From assembly GCA_009929855.1 (NCBI GenBank), contig RZZN01000010.1:22197-86196 (forward strand): a stretch of DNA of 64,000 nt. Direction: 5' to 3'. Within the stretch, counting starts at the first letter, position 1. Every line of letters starts with the position of its first letter. The notes beneath the pieces were generated by a model that saw only the letters and a program-made list of their open reading frames with translations, made no database searches and had not been told where the DNA came from. Below are positions 28,797 to 39,830 of this stretch, in pieces. The translations under genes and the position numbers were made by a program. This stretch comes from Gammaproteobacteria bacterium (GTDB lineage: Bacteria > Pseudomonadota > Gammaproteobacteria > Chromatiales > Chromatiaceae).

Positions 28797-29822
28797 ATGC
28801 GCGTCCTGGGGATCGAGACCTCATGCGATGAGACAGGCATCGCCGTCTATGACGGCGAGCGTGGGCTGCTGGCCCAGGCGGTCTACAGTCAAGTCCCCAT
28901 CCACGCCGAGTATGGCGGGGTGGTTCCCGAGCTGGCCTCGCGCGACCATGTGCGCAAGACGCTGCCACTGATTCGCCAGGTGCTCGACGAGGCCGGGATC
29001 AGGCGTGACTCACTCACTGGGATCGCCTACACGAGCGGCCCAGGCTTGGTCGGTGCGCTCCTGGTCGGCGCGGCGCTCGGGCGGAGCCTGGCCTGGTCAC
29101 TGGGGATCCCGGCGGTCGGTGTCCATCACATGGAGGGACATCTGCTGGCCCCCCAGCTCGAGACCCCGGCCCCCGAGTTTCCATTCGTGGCGCTCCTGGT
29201 CTCTGGCGGACACACCCAGCTGGTCGACGTCCAGGGCGTGGGCCGCTACCGGATCCTCGGCGAGTCGCTCGATGATGCCGCCGGCGAGGCCTTCGACAAG
29301 ACCGCCAAGATCCTGGATCTGCCCTATCCGGGTGGTCCGGCGTTGGCCGCGCTCGCCGAGCGGGGCGATCCCTCCCGCTTTCGCTTCCCGCGGCCCATGA
29401 CGGATCGTCCCGGCCTGGATTTCAGCTTCAGCGGCCTCAAGACCTTCGCACTCAACACCATCCAGAGCGCCCTGCCCGAAGCGGCCGACCCACACCAGAC
29501 GCGCGCCGACATCGCACGCGCCTTCGAGGACGCGGTGGTCGACACGCTCGTGATCAAGTGCCGTCGCGCACTGATCGAGACCGGTCATCGGAGACTCATC
29601 CTCGCCGGCGGTGTCGCGGCCAACCGCCGACTGCGCGAGCGCATGAACGCCGCGATCAGCGCCGCGGGCGGCGAGACCTTCTATCCACGTCTGTCACTCT
29701 GCACCGACAATGGCGCCATGATCGCCTATGCCGGCTGGCAGCGTCTGCGCGCTGGCCAGACCGAACCGCTGGCCTTCAAGCCCCGCGCGCGCTGGCCGAT
29801 GGAGACCCTGCCGCCACTCTGA
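28797..29822 (+). CDS. tsaD: tRNA threonylcarbamoyladenosine transferase TsaD
   Basis: 341 residues. With TsaB/C/E it installs t6A37 on ANN-decoding tRNAs. The start at 28797 gives the canonical [14 protein letters not shown]; an ATG at 28785 adds four residues. The metal-binding HHMEGH motif, VSGGHTQL, the phosphate loop [23 protein letters not shown] and [12 protein letters not shown] are all present. Confidence 0.97.
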   Translation: MRVLGIETSCDETGIAVYDGERGLLAQAVYSQVPIHAEYGGVVPELASRDHVRKTLPLIRQVLDEAGIRRDSLTGIAYTSGPGLVGALLVGAALGRSLAWSLGIPAVGVHHMEGHLLAPQLETPAPEFPFVALLVSGGHTQLVDVQGVGRYRILGESLDDAAGEAFDKTAKILDLPYPGGPALAALAERGDPSRFRFPRPMTDRPGLDFSFSGLKTFALNTIQSALPEAADPHQTRADIARAFEDAVVDTLVIKCRRALIETGHRRLILAGGVAANRRLRERMNAAISAAGGETFYPRLSLCTDNGAMIAYAGWQRLRAGQTEPLAFKPRARWPMETLPPL

Positions 29823-29893
29823 GCGGATGGCGCGCCGCGCGATGGCGGCCCCCCGAGCGACCCGCGCGCACTGAATCAAGCGGAAGAAGACGC

Positions 29894-30241
29894 ATGTCCC
29901 AACCGGCCCTGCCCACCCCCCTGACCGATCTGAGACGTCGAGTGAACCTCGCCCGCGGGCAGATCCGCGCCGTGCTGAGCGAGCTGGTCGGCCCAGTCGA
30001 GCCGCACTTCGAGTTCCATCGCGAGTGGAACGGCTGCTGGTGCGTACGTGTGGAGATCCGCGAGCCACTGCGGGCGCGTCTGGATTTCACCCTGCTCGAC
30101 ACCCCCGCCGGCGGACTGCTCGCCCTGCCTCGGCCATTGCCCGAGCGCTGGCGCCGCGAGACCGGCATCCCGGCCAGTGACGGCAGCCGCTGGAGTCTCG
30201 ATCCACAAGGCCAGCTCATCGCCTTCACTCACCGCGGCTGA
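29894..30241 (+). CDS. Small conserved hypothetical protein
   Basis: 115 residues from the ATG at 29894, with GGAAG a few bases upstream. It begins with an amphipathic helix (LTDLRRRVNLARGQIRAVLS) and continues with beta-rich sequence containing HFEFHREWNGCWCVRVEI. No membrane segment or signal peptide is seen, and no family is recognised. The open frame upstream to 29558 is out of register with tsaD and lies inside it, so it is ignored. Confidence 0.5.
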   Translation: MSQPALPTPLTDLRRRVNLARGQIRAVLSELVGPVEPHFEFHREWNGCWCVRVEIREPLRARLDFTLLDTPAGGLLALPRPLPERWRRETGIPASDGSRWSLDPQGQLIAFTHRG

Positions 30242-30394
30242 GCTGAGCGTCACCCGCGTCCTCACCAACCGCGCCACCACCGCTCGAGCGCGACCTGCGC
30301 TGACTCGGACCACGCCAGTCCGAATCCCACCAGCGCGCGGGACACAGCGCCGCGCGCGCCTCCCAACGCATCCTGGATCGGCGCTCGAGGGATC

Positions 30395-31351
30395 TTGACT
30401 CAGGTCAAGTGTTGGATCGAGCGTCACGTCCAGTTCGAGACCGCGGCCACCGATATCGGCTATGGATTGCGTCCCGAGCACCCGCTGGAGATGAAGGCGG
30501 CCAACGCCGGCAGCGGGGCCAAAAGTGCATCGAGCTTCGAGCAATTCGCCAAGCAGGTCGAGCCCTATACGCTCGATTTCGTCTCCGAGCTCTCGGGCGT
30601 GCCACGCGAGAACCTGCTGCGGCTCGGATCGCTTTCCCTTCGAGGGCGCGGTCGTCGACGCCAGTGGCAATCGTTACGGCAACCACGGAGCGCCGACTTT
30701 GGCTTCCATGTCCAAAAAGGGCTCTTCGAGGAATACCGGCTCTTCAACAGCGGGCCCGACATCCCGAAGAAGGGCCACGAGATGGCCGAGCTCGAAACCT
30801 ATCACCAGGTGCGCGGCTTGCGCTAGCCGGTGGTCAACGGCAAGTAGACGCTGTGGCGTTTCCGCGAGGGCTACGACCCCCATGTGCGCACCATGAATCC
30901 CGAGGTCGCCAAGGGCGATGTCTATTTCTACGGCAATCCGAATGGCCGTGCCAACATCATCTTCGCCCCCTACGAGCCACCGGCCGAGAGCCCGGACTCT
31001 GAATACGACCTCTGGCTCTGCACCGGCCGGGTGCTCAAGCACTGGCATTCGGGCTCGATGACCCGACGCGCGCCCGAGGTGCATCGCGCGGTGTCCGACG
31101 CGGTGATCTACATGAGCAAGCATCCGATCGACAAATACAACATCGATCTGCGCCAGAACGGCTGTCTGAAATGTCACAGCCCGGCCACTTACGAGATCAA
31201 CAAGGCGCCCAAGGTCGCCGACAATCATTTCTTCGATCGCGATGGCAACCTGTTCGAGACCATCGCCCCGCGGCGCTACTTCTGTACCCAGTGCCATGCT
31301 GCCCAGGCCGGCGCCATGCCGCTGGTCGAGAACGTCTTCGACAAACGTTGA
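30395..31351 (+). pseudogene. napA-napB remnant fused by deletion
   Basis: Decayed periplasmic nitrate reductase genes. The main frame shows NapA-like text (IGYGLRPEHPLEMKAANAG, then FEQFAKQVEPYTLDF and SGVPRENLL). The DASGNRYGNHGAPTLASMS part has slipped to another frame; the main frame resumes at KGLFEEYRLFNSG. Two in-frame stops interrupt RGLR[25 protein letters not shown], where homologues read W and E. NapA sequence ends near HRAV (31093) and passes directly into NapB sequence with two heme sites, CLKCH and CTQCH. The molybdopterin N-terminus, a central block and the NapA C-terminus are missing. Cannot yield a working enzyme. Confidence 0.82.
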
Positions 31352-31371
31352 CCGCCGTCAGACCCATCCGA

Positions 31372-31577
31372 ATGCAGGTGTGCCATGCCCGATTCATTTC
31401 ATCTCGATGGATTACACCAAGCAGGAGTCGCGCAGCTCACAGGTGCATCAGGATGGCGAGGACGCCGGGCTGACATGCATCGATTGTCACAAGGGGATTG
31501 CCCATCGTCTGCCGATGCAATACGACCCCGAACAGGACGCGCCCGGTCGGAGCGTCGTCTACACCAGTCAGCGCTAG
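31372..31577 (+). pseudogene. napC remnant (tetraheme quinol dehydrogenase tail)
   Basis: The frame ending at 31577 reads FISMDYTKQESRSSQVHQD, then TCIDCHKGIAHRLP, which is the C-terminal part of a NapC/NirT-family cytochrome with one CxxCH heme site. The upstream part is in a different frame (VCHARFIS), so at least one frameshift is present and most heme sites are gone. It follows the napA-napB remnant in the natural order, supporting decay of one former operon. From 31578 to 31749 I see no feature. Confidence 0.75.
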
Positions 31578-31749
31578 ACTGAGCGCACGTCGGCAGCCGT
31601 CCAGTCTGAGGGCGCGGACACCCGAGCACGCCCCCAGACGACCATCGGGCACCCGGTCGGGCCGAGTCGACCAGGCCTGATCCGAGCCATTCGCATCGGG
31701 CCTCGAGTCTCGGACCGTTGCGCTGAATGGGGTGAAGCCCAGCCAGCGC

Positions 31750-33102
<1,353 letters not shown>

Positions 33103-33819
33103 TCATGACGGCTCTTTCGGTTGGATGGTCCGCGCGCCGCGCCGCGTGGCGACACCAACAGGCACCGCCGACGCGATGAGCTGGGCACAATCAGCGCGCA
33201 GCACGCAACGATCACAGGCCGGGCGCGTTCGACAGACCGACTTGCCCTGCGCCACGATGAGGGCATGGTACTCCTTGAGCACAGGCACGTCAGGACCGAG
33301 CGCCGACTCGAAGCGCCGACGGATCGACTCATAGCCGGCCGCGGCCTCGATCAGGCCGAGTCGCGCAAAGAGTCTTCGGGTATAGGCGTCGACGACGAAG
33401 ACCGGTCGCTCGAAGGCATAGAGCAGGATGTCATCCGCGGTCTCTGGACCGATCCCAGTGATGGCCAACAGCCACTCGCGCAGAGACAGGGTGTCCAGTC
33501 GAGCGAGCTCGGCGAAGCCACCCACCTGCAGATAGGCCGCGCAGAAGGTCGTCAGACGTCTGGCCTTGACATTGAAATAGCCCGCTGGGCGCACCGCCTC
33601 GGCGAGGACGTCCGGATCGAGCGCGAGGATCGTCTCGGCCGCGAGCGGGATGCGCGCACGCAGACGATCCAGTGCACGCTCGACATTCGACCAGGCGGTA
33701 TTCTGGGTGAGGATCGCGCCGACCATGACTTCGAATGGGGTCTCGGCGGGCCACCAGTCTTGCGGGCCGAAGGCCCCGAGGAGCTGGCCATAGAGTGCGC
33801 GCAGCCGAGCCGACTCCAT
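33103..33819 (-). CDS. Endonuclease III-like DNA glycosylase paralogue
   Basis: 238 residues from the ATG at 33819. It belongs to the HhH-GPD superfamily: MVGAILTQNTAWSNVERAL, the helix-hairpin-helix LLAITGIGPETADDILLYAF (118-137), the catalytic-type Asp in FVVDAYTRR (Asp144), and a C-terminal Fe-S loop with Cys spaced C-x5-C-x2-C-x5-C. The Lys that gives EndoIII its lyase activity is replaced (P125/E126 where Nth has RK). It therefore probably belongs to the EndoIII-related/MagIII-like branch and acts as a monofunctional base-excision glycosylase. It should not be called nth without phylogeny. Confidence 0.8.
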   Translation of the reverse strand: MESARLRALYGQLLGAFGPQDWWPAETPFEVMVGAILTQNTAWSNVERALDRLRARIPLAAETILALDPDVLAEAVRPAGYFNVKARRLTTFCAAYLQVGGFAELARLDTLSLREWLLAITGIGPETADDILLYAFERPVFVVDAYTRRLFARLGLIEAAAGYESIRRRFESALGPDVPVLKEYHALIVAQGKSVCRTRPACDRCVLRADCAQLIASAVPVGVATRRGARTIQPKEPS

Positions 33820-33916
33820 CACGCCCCGCCTCGCGCGATACCCTGCCGGTCGGTCCGTCCGCGCGCGGCCTGGCCCCGCCAGTGCATGCAAGCGATCACC
33901 ATCATCAGGGCGCGGC

Positions 33917-35158
33917 TCAGACCGGATCGACCCGGGTCACCACCACGACGCCCTGCTCGGAGACATAGAAGCGCTCGCGGTCGGCCTTCAGATTGAGGCC
34001 GATCTGGCTCTGCGCTGGGATCTCCACATCCTTCTCGATGATGCAGTTGCGCAGATGCGCGCCCTCACCCACGACCACGCCATTGAAGAGGATGGACGAC
34101 TCGACGATGGCGCCATCATTGACCCGGACTCGTGGGAACAGGATCGAGTGATTGACCCCGCCGCCACTGATGACACTGCCGGCGGCCAGCATGGAATTGA
34201 CGAAGATGCCCTCGTTTCCGCTGGTCCTGCCTGGCACCGTGCGCGCCGGCGGATACTGGCCCTGATAGGTGTGGATGGTCCAGTCGGCTTGATAGAGATC
34301 CAACGGTGGATCGGTGCGCAACAGGGCCATGTTGGCCTGGTAATAATCATCGACCGTGGCCAGATCGCACCAGTACCGATCCGGGGTCACCCGACCACGC
34401 TGCTGACCGAAACGGTAGGCCATGACCCGGGCGCTATGCGTCAGGGGCGCGATGATATCGAGCGCCAGATTGCAATCCTCGCCGGCGCGGCCATCGCGAT
34501 GCGCCTGATCATGGCGCCGCATCTCATCGAGCAGGAAGCGCCGATCGAAGAGATAGACACCCATGGTCTGTAATCGGTCGGCCTCGGCCGGCGCGGACTC
34601 GTCGCCCTCGTCATCCACCACCGGGCGACGGATCGCACCGATGCGATCGGACTCGGCCAGCTCGACCTGCGCCTGCGTCGCGGACCCCTGGCCAGTGACC
34701 GCGCGCACCGCGACCGTGACCTCGGCGCCGCATTCTCGATGCGCCCTGACCAGCTCGGCATAGTCCATGCGGTACACGCAACCGCCATCCAGCACCAGGA
34801 TCTGGCGTGCCTGGCTACGCTCGATCAGATAGCGATTCTGACGAATCGCGTCGAATGGCCCCGCGTACCACTCCTGGCTCTCGCGCATCTGGGGTGGCAC
34901 CGGGGTGATGAACTCAGCGAGCTCTGGATTGAAGATCGACCAGCCATCACGCAGGTGTTTGTGCAGCGAGTGACTCTTGTATTGAGTCAAGACCAGCACC
35001 TGACGCAGCCCTGAGTGCAGACAGTTGGCGAGGGTGAAATCGATGACCCTGAACTTGCCAGCAACCGGCACCGCGGCCTTGGTGCGCTGCTCGGTCAGGG
35101 GCTCGAGCCCGGCGCCGCGATCGATGGCCAGGATGAGGATGAGTGTATCGGCTGCCAT
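33917..35158 (-). CDS. GlgC-like nucleotidyltransferase with altered active site
   Basis: 413 residues with the full ADP-glucose pyrophosphorylase layout: an N-terminal nucleotidyltransferase domain and a C-terminal beta-helix. The frame EPLTEQRTKAAVPVAGKF and RVIDFTLANC is plainly GlgC. However, the nucleotide loop normally GGRGxRL reads IDRGAGL (12-18). The metal-site motif normally AGDHIYKMDY reads DGGCVYRMDY, so the catalytic Asp is Gly and the His is Cys. It is probably not a normal ADP-glucose synthase; it may be a regulatory or repurposed paralogue. It is located just downstream of pdxJ (6-bp gap). Confidence 0.8.
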   Translation of the reverse strand: MAADTLILILAIDRGAGLEPLTEQRTKAAVPVAGKFRVIDFTLANCLHSGLRQVLVLTQYKSHSLHKHLRDGWSIFNPELAEFITPVPPQMRESQEWYAGPFDAIRQNRYLIERSQARQILVLDGGCVYRMDYAELVRAHRECGAEVTVAVRAVTGQGSATQAQVELAESDRIGAIRRPVVDDEGDESAPAEADRLQTMGVYLFDRRFLLDEMRRHDQAHRDGRAGEDCNLALDIIAPLTHSARVMAYRFGQQRGRVTPDRYWCDLATVDDYYQANMALLRTDPPLDLYQADWTIHTYQGQYPPARTVPGRTSGNEGIFVNSMLAAGSVISGGGVNHSILFPRVRVNDGAIVESSILFNGVVVGEGAHLRNCIIEKDVEIPAQSQIGLNLKADRERFYVSEQGVVVVTRVDPV

Positions 35159-35164
35159 ACCGCA

Positions 35165-35914
35165 TCACCCCCGCGCCGCCAGATCGATGATGTGCTTCAT
35201 GTCCCGCACCGCCCGATCGAGACCCGAGAAGATGGCGCGGGCGATGATCGAATGACCGATGTTGAGCTCGCGCAGCCCGGGGATGGCGGCGACCGCCTTG
35301 ACATTGTGGTAGTCCAGGCCATGTCCGGCGTTGACCTGCAAGCCGAGCGAGCGGCCCAACCCGACGCCTTGCCGGATCCGCGCCAAGGCGCTGGCCCGCT
35401 CGGCGGGGGTCAAGGCGTCGGCATAGTGGCCTGTGTGGATCTCGATCACGGGCGCCCCGACCGCATGCGCGGCCTCGATCTGGCGCGGATCGGCGTCGAT
35501 GAAGAGCGACACCCGCACCCCGGCCGCGGCCAGGCCGGCGCAGAAGTCGCGCAGATAGGGCTGATTGGCGGCCACGTCCAGACCGCCCTCGGTGGTCAGC
35601 TCTTCACGCCGCTCGGGCACCAGACAGCAGTCGGCGGGCTGGATCCGCAAGGCGATCTCGCCCATCTCGCGGGTCGCTGCCATCTCCAGATTCATACGGG
35701 TCTGGAGGATGCCGCACAAGAGCTCCACGTCGCGCTCCTGGATATGTCGGCGATCCTCGCGCAGATGCAGTGTGATCGAATCCGCGCCGGCCTGCTCGGC
35801 CGTCAGGGCAGCCTGGATCGGCTCCGGATACCGCGTACCACGGGCCCGGCGGATAGTGGCGACATGATCGATGTTGACGCCGAGCAGAACCCCGGCCGCG
35901 CTTGACTGTGTCAC
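35165..35914 (-). CDS. pdxJ: Pyridoxine 5'-phosphate synthase
   Basis: About 249 residues. It condenses 1-deoxyxylulose-5-phosphate with 3-amino-2-oxopropyl phosphate to PNP, using the DXP pool that dxr also consumes. Landmarks are [32 protein letters not shown] and [15 protein letters not shown] prefer the GTG at 35914, which overlaps the recO stop (GTGA) and has GGAG nine bases upstream; an ATG at 35944 is also in frame. It follows recO, the conserved order. Confidence 0.95.
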   Translation of the reverse strand: MTQSSAAGVLLGVNIDHVATIRRARGTRYPEPIQAALTAEQAGADSITLHLREDRRHIQERDVELLCGILQTRMNLEMAATREMGEIALRIQPADCCLVPERREELTTEGGLDVAANQPYLRDFCAGLAAAGVRVSLFIDADPRQIEAAHAVGAPVIEIHTGHYADALTPAERASALARIRQGVGLGRSLGLQVNAGHGLDYHNVKAVAAIPGLRELNIGHSIIARAIFSGLDRAVRDMKHIIDLAARG

Positions 35915-36723
35915 TGTTGGAGACTCCGATTCACACTCACGCATTCGTTTGATGTGAGATGAGGGATGGTCGCGCCTGGACTAGCGACTGGGCCGCTCGG
36001 GGCGGCGCGCGCGCCTTGGCGAAACAGCTCGCGACTGCGCATCGGCCGTCCACCGAGATGAGGTGCGAGCAGACGTCGCAAGAGTGCCCGCGCCTCGCGG
36101 ACCTGATGTCCCGACGATGGCGGCTCCCCGCGCGCCAGTGCCAACAGGGTCTCACCCGAGAATAGATCGGGCGCCGAGCCCGCGCTGACGCGCCGCACGC
36201 CCTCCCCTGGCTCGACCTGATACCAGCCCTGCGCCACGACCGCCTCACCCTGCCGCGTGTCCAGATCCAGCACCGGGGCGTAGCCCAATTCGGCGAGCAG
36301 TTGCAGCTCGAAGCGTCGTAACACCTGATCGAGGCCACGCCCATCGGCCAGTGCGCTCAGCGCGGCATGATAGAAGGCGAACACTGGATCCTGCGGATCA
36401 TCGCGTCCGAGCAGACGCGTCAGCAGCTCGTTCAGATAGAAACCGCAGAAGAGTGCATGGCCACGCAACGCCAGTGCCATCCCGGCGGCCTCGACCCGGC
36501 TCAGTGTCCGGACCTCGCCGCGCCCGAGCACGCCCACCCAGAGCGGCTGAAAGGGCTGGAGCAATGCGCTCGCCGGATCACGCGAGCGTCGCGCGCCCTT
36601 GGCGATCGCGGGAAAGCGCCCGCGACCGACCGCGAAGAGCTCGACCAGCAGGCTGGTGTTGCCATGGTCACGGCGGTGCAGCACGAAGGCCTGCCGCAGC
36701 TCGCCACGGGTGAGCTCGCTCAC
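35911..36723 (-). CDS. recO: DNA repair protein RecO
   Basis: 270 residues. RecO anneals single strands and loads RecA with RecR. The N-terminal OB-fold ([26 protein letters not shown]) is followed by a helical domain with [15 protein letters not shown] and [15 protein letters not shown]. No obvious zinc cluster is seen, as in enterobacterial RecO. It is located between era and pdxJ in the conserved order. Confidence 0.94.
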   Translation of the reverse strand: MSELTRGELRQAFVLHRRDHGNTSLLVELFAVGRGRFPAIAKGARRSRDPASALLQPFQPLWVGVLGRGEVRTLSRVEAAGMALALRGHALFCGFYLNELLTRLLGRDDPQDPVFAFYHAALSALADGRGLDQVLRRFELQLLAELGYAPVLDLDTRQGEAVVAQGWYQVEPGEGVRRVSAGSAPDLFSGETLLALARGEPPSSGHQVREARALLRRLLAPHLGGRPMRSRELFRQGARAAPSGPVASPGATIPHLTSNECVSVNRSLQQ

Positions 36724-36768
36724 CTTGGCCCCACCCAGCGCGCGATCAGGCCGCCAAACGCCCCCGGA

Positions 36769-37671
36769 TCAATCATTGCCATACCCCAGACGACCGAGTG
36801 CCGCCTCGTCGCTCGACCAGCTCTTCTTCACCTTCACCCAGACCTCAAGATGCACCGGACAGCCGAAGAGCTTCTGCATCTCCATGCGGGCTTGGGTGGC
36901 CGCGGCCTTCAAGGCCTCGCCGCGCCGGCCGATGATGATCGCCTTCTGGTTCGGACGCTCGACCCAGATCAGCGCATAGACGCGGTAGCGCCCGCCGAGA
37001 TCCTCGAACCGCTCGATCTCGACGGTCGTGCGATAGGGCAGCTCCTCGCCATAGCGTTGCACCAGCTGCTCGCGCATCAGCTCGGCGGCGAAGAAACGCT
37101 CGGAACGATCGGTGATCTGATCCTCGGGAAACAGCGGTTCAGCCTCCGGCAGCGCGCGCAGCAAGGCGCGCTCCAGCTCATCGAGCTGATCGCCACGACT
37201 GGCCGATATCGGGACCAGCGCGAGAAAATCGTGACGCTCACCGAGTTGGCGCAGATAGGGCAGCAGCTGCGCCTTGTCCGACACCTGGTCGACCTTGTTG
37301 ATCGCCGCGATCGCCGGGACGCCAGCGGCGACGAGCGCGGCGAGCGCCGCGGCATCCTCGTCGCTCCAGCGCAGTGCCTCCACGACGAACAGCACCAGAT
37401 CGGTCTCGACGAGCGCGGTGCGCGCGGCTCGGTTCAGATAACGATTGAGCGCATTGTCGCCGCGCTGGTGAATCCCTGGGGTATCGACGAAGAGGATCTG
37501 ACCCTCGGCACGCGTCTTGATCCCGAGGATCGCATGACGAGTCGTCTGCGCCTTGTGTGAGGTGATGGCCAGCTTCTGCCCGATCAAGCGGTTGAGCAGG
37601 GTGGATTTACCGACATTGGGACGGCCAATGATGGCCACTGTCCCGCAGCGGGGGAGAGGGGTGTCAGACAT
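36769..37671 (-). CDS. era: GTPase Era
   Basis: 300 residues from the ATG at 37671, which overlaps the end of rnc by 8 bp. The G1 loop is GRPNVGKSTLLNRL, the effector region KAQTTRHAILGI, G3 DTPGIH, and G4 NKVD. The C-terminal KH domain includes RRGEALKAAATQARMEMQKL. It binds 16S rRNA in 30S maturation. An ATG one codon upstream is equally possible. Confidence 0.96.
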   Translation of the reverse strand: MSDTPLPRCGTVAIIGRPNVGKSTLLNRLIGQKLAITSHKAQTTRHAILGIKTRAEGQILFVDTPGIHQRGDNALNRYLNRAARTALVETDLVLFVVEALRWSDEDAAALAALVAAGVPAIAAINKVDQVSDKAQLLPYLRQLGERHDFLALVPISASRGDQLDELERALLRALPEAEPLFPEDQITDRSERFFAAELMREQLVQRYGEELPYRTTVEIERFEDLGGRYRVYALIWVERPNQKAIIIGRRGEALKAAATQARMEMQKLFGCPVHLEVWVKVKKSWSSDEAALGRLGYGND

Positions 37672-38341
37672 CATCGAGTTGCTCGAGCATGGCCTGCGCA
37701 GCGCCCTGCTCGGCGCGCCGTCGCGTCGTCCCATCGGCCTGGGTGATCAGATCGACATCGTTCAGTGTGCAGGTCACGATGAAGGTCTGCGCATGCTGAT
37801 CGCCTCCAGTGGCGACCACCTGATATTCGGGAAGGGGGCGATGTCGGGCTTGTAGCCATTCTTGCAGGCGCGTCTTGGGATCCTTGCCAGAGCGCTCCAG
37901 GCTGGTCTGCCCGATCCCGGCCGCGAACAGACGGCGCACCAGCCCGCGCGTCGTCTCGAAACCGGCGTCCAGATAGACCGCGCCCAGGAGCGCCTCCATC
38001 GCATCGGCAAGGATCGAGTCACGCGCATATCCCCCGGTGCGGACCTCCCCGGTCCCGAGTCGCAGGGCATCACCGAGATTCAAGCCACGGGCCAGGGCCG
38101 CGAGTGATTCACGCTTGACCAAGGAGGCACGCAACCGACTGAGCGTGCCTTCGTCGGCCTGTGGAAACCGCTCCCACAGGGCCTCGGCGATCAATAGACC
38201 GATCAGTGCGTCACCGAGAAACTCCAGACGCTCGTTGTTGACCGCGCCGGCACTGCGATGGGTGAGCGCCTGATCGAGCAGCTCGGGGCGTGCGAAGACA
38301 TGGCCGACAGCGCGCTCCAGACGGTCCATGGTGGCGCTCAC
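37664..38341 (-). CDS. rnc: Ribonuclease III
   Basis: 225 residues. The catalytic signature NERLEFLGDALIGLLIAE and the second acidic site DAMEALLGAVYLDAGFE are present, followed by a C-terminal double-stranded-RNA-binding domain (DPKTRLQEWLQARH onward). It processes rRNA precursors and structured mRNAs. Its start overlaps the DUF4845 stop (ATGA) and its end overlaps era, so the cluster is tightly coupled. Confidence 0.96.
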   Translation of the reverse strand: MSATMDRLERAVGHVFARPELLDQALTHRSAGAVNNERLEFLGDALIGLLIAEALWERFPQADEGTLSRLRASLVKRESLAALARGLNLGDALRLGTGEVRTGGYARDSILADAMEALLGAVYLDAGFETTRGLVRRLFAAGIGQTSLERSGKDPKTRLQEWLQARHRPLPEYQVVATGGDQHAQTFIVTCTLNDVDLITQADGTTRRRAEQGAAQAMLEQLDDV

Positions 38342-38721
38342 CGGCGGGTCACGGCGACATGGTGCGAGAAGCGCATGACCGCATCCAGATTTGAAAAGAG
38401 ATGCTTGCGATACTCATAGTCGAGACTGACCGCATAGCCACCGCCCTCACCTGGCTTGATCTGCATGTCCGCGGTGGAGACCTGTTGAATCCCATTGATC
38501 TCCAGCTCGCGGCCGATCCGCGCGAGCAGCTCGCGTGCTCCACCATCCGCGGCGTCCGCCTGGCTGGCCACGCGCTCCAGGATGGAGCCGATGCTCGCAT
38601 CCTGGACGTAGACGGGGATCAGCTTGAACGCCACGACCAGGAACAAGAGGACCAGCAGGATGATCGGCAGGATCGCCAAGAGTCCCAGGCCGGCCTGCTG
38701 TCGACGTCGCTGTGTGCTCAT
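38338..38721 (-). CDS. DUF4845 membrane protein
   Basis: 127 residues. A basic N-terminus (RRRQQAGLG) precedes one hydrophobic helix (about 12-31) reminiscent of a pseudopilin start. The remainder is periplasmic and soluble, including ARIGRELEINGIQQV. The family is typically found between lepB and rnc in gammaproteobacteria, exactly as here. Function is unknown. Confidence 0.8.
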   Translation of the reverse strand: MSTQRRRQQAGLGLLAILPIILLVLLFLVVAFKLIPVYVQDASIGSILERVASQADAADGGARELLARIGRELEINGIQQVSTADMQIKPGEGGGYAVSLDYEYRKHLFSNLDAVMRFSHHVAVTRR

Positions 38722-38730
38722 GCTCGCTCC

Positions 38731-39576
38731 TCAATGGATTGCGTTGCCAAGTCGTCCCCAGGCAATCGGCAGACCATCGCGTCGGCCATCCCAGTGCATC
38801 CAGATGGCGAAGGCCTCGCCGACCAGATTCTCCTCCGGAACGAACCCCCAGCAGCGGCTGTCGTTGCTGTTGTCACGGTTGTCGCCCATCACGAAATACT
38901 GGCCATCGGGGATCTTGATCGGCCCATAGGCCAACAGGCGGCAGCCGGGGGGCAGATCGGGTGCGTTGCGCCGCGTCAGGATGCGGTGCTCGACCTCGCG
39001 CAACTGCTCGAGCGACTCTTGCGCACCAGTCATCTCGCTGCCCGATCCCACACCCGTGAAGCGGCCGATCGGCATCTGCGGGACCGGCTCGCCGTTGCGG
39101 TAGAGGATCTTGTTGACATAGGCGATCTCGTCACCCGGTACGCCGACCACCCGCTTGATGTAATCGACCGTTGGATCCTGGGGGAACTTGAACACCACCA
39201 CATCCCCGACCTGCGGATCCCCGATCTCGAGGAAACGTGTTTTGAGCACCGGCCACCGCAAACCATAGGCGAATTTGTTGACCAGGATGAAATCACCCGT
39301 CAGCAGTGTCGGCATCATCGAGTTGGATGGGATGCGAAACGGCTCGACGATGAAGGAGCGCAGCACCAGCACGGCGAGGATGACCGGGAAGAATGAGCGG
39401 GCATACTCGACCAGCAGCGGCTCCTTCGGCGCCGTCGGGGGCGCCTCGGCGTCGGCAGCCGCATGCGACTCGGCAAGCCGGCGCCGCCGCGGTGCGAAGA
39501 GCATCGCATCGAGCAGCCAGATGCCACCAGTCACCGCGGTCGCTATCACCAAAAAGGCAGGAAAATCAAAGTTCAT
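38731..39576 (-). CDS. lepB: Signal peptidase I
   Basis: 281 residues. It removes Sec signal peptides at the outer face of the inner membrane. Two N-terminal membrane segments (about 5-25 and 60-78) precede the catalytic domain. The Ser/Lys dyad is visible as Ser86 in IPSNSMMPT and Lys141 in DYIKRVVGVPGDE. The C-terminal box MGDNRDNSNDSRCWGFV is intact. It is downstream of lepA, with a 254-bp gap that holds no gene I can support. Confidence 0.96.
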   Translation of the reverse strand: MNFDFPAFLVIATAVTGGIWLLDAMLFAPRRRRLAESHAAADAEAPPTAPKEPLLVEYARSFFPVILAVLVLRSFIVEPFRIPSNSMMPTLLTGDFILVNKFAYGLRWPVLKTRFLEIGDPQVGDVVVFKFPQDPTVDYIKRVVGVPGDEIAYVNKILYRNGEPVPQMPIGRFTGVGSGSEMTGAQESLEQLREVEHRILTRRNAPDLPPGCRLLAYGPIKIPDGQYFVMGDNRDNSNDSRCWGFVPEENLVGEAFAIWMHWDGRRDGLPIAWGRLGNAIH

Positions 39577-39830
39577 GATTGATTTCGTCGTCTCTTTCCG
39601 GCGTCCTTTTCCCGAGCGGGCTCAGGAATCGGGCGTGGTTTGTCGGGCGCCAGGCGTGATCGGCGTCCAACCCATGATCACATGATGTCGCAACCAACAT
39701 CAGGGGCGGGCGCGCACGGCATCCGCGGGGATCGTGCTGGATCCGGCCGCGGCGCGGGGGTGCGACGGTGCCAGCGGATGAGCCGCCGCACGGGAACGGT
39801 CGGCACCGGCGGAGACCATCGCGCGGGCCG

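Noticed and set aside
36367-37560. 397-residue plus-strand open frame opposite recO and era
   Set aside because: Spans two essential genes in antisense, no recognisable motif, no ribosome site.
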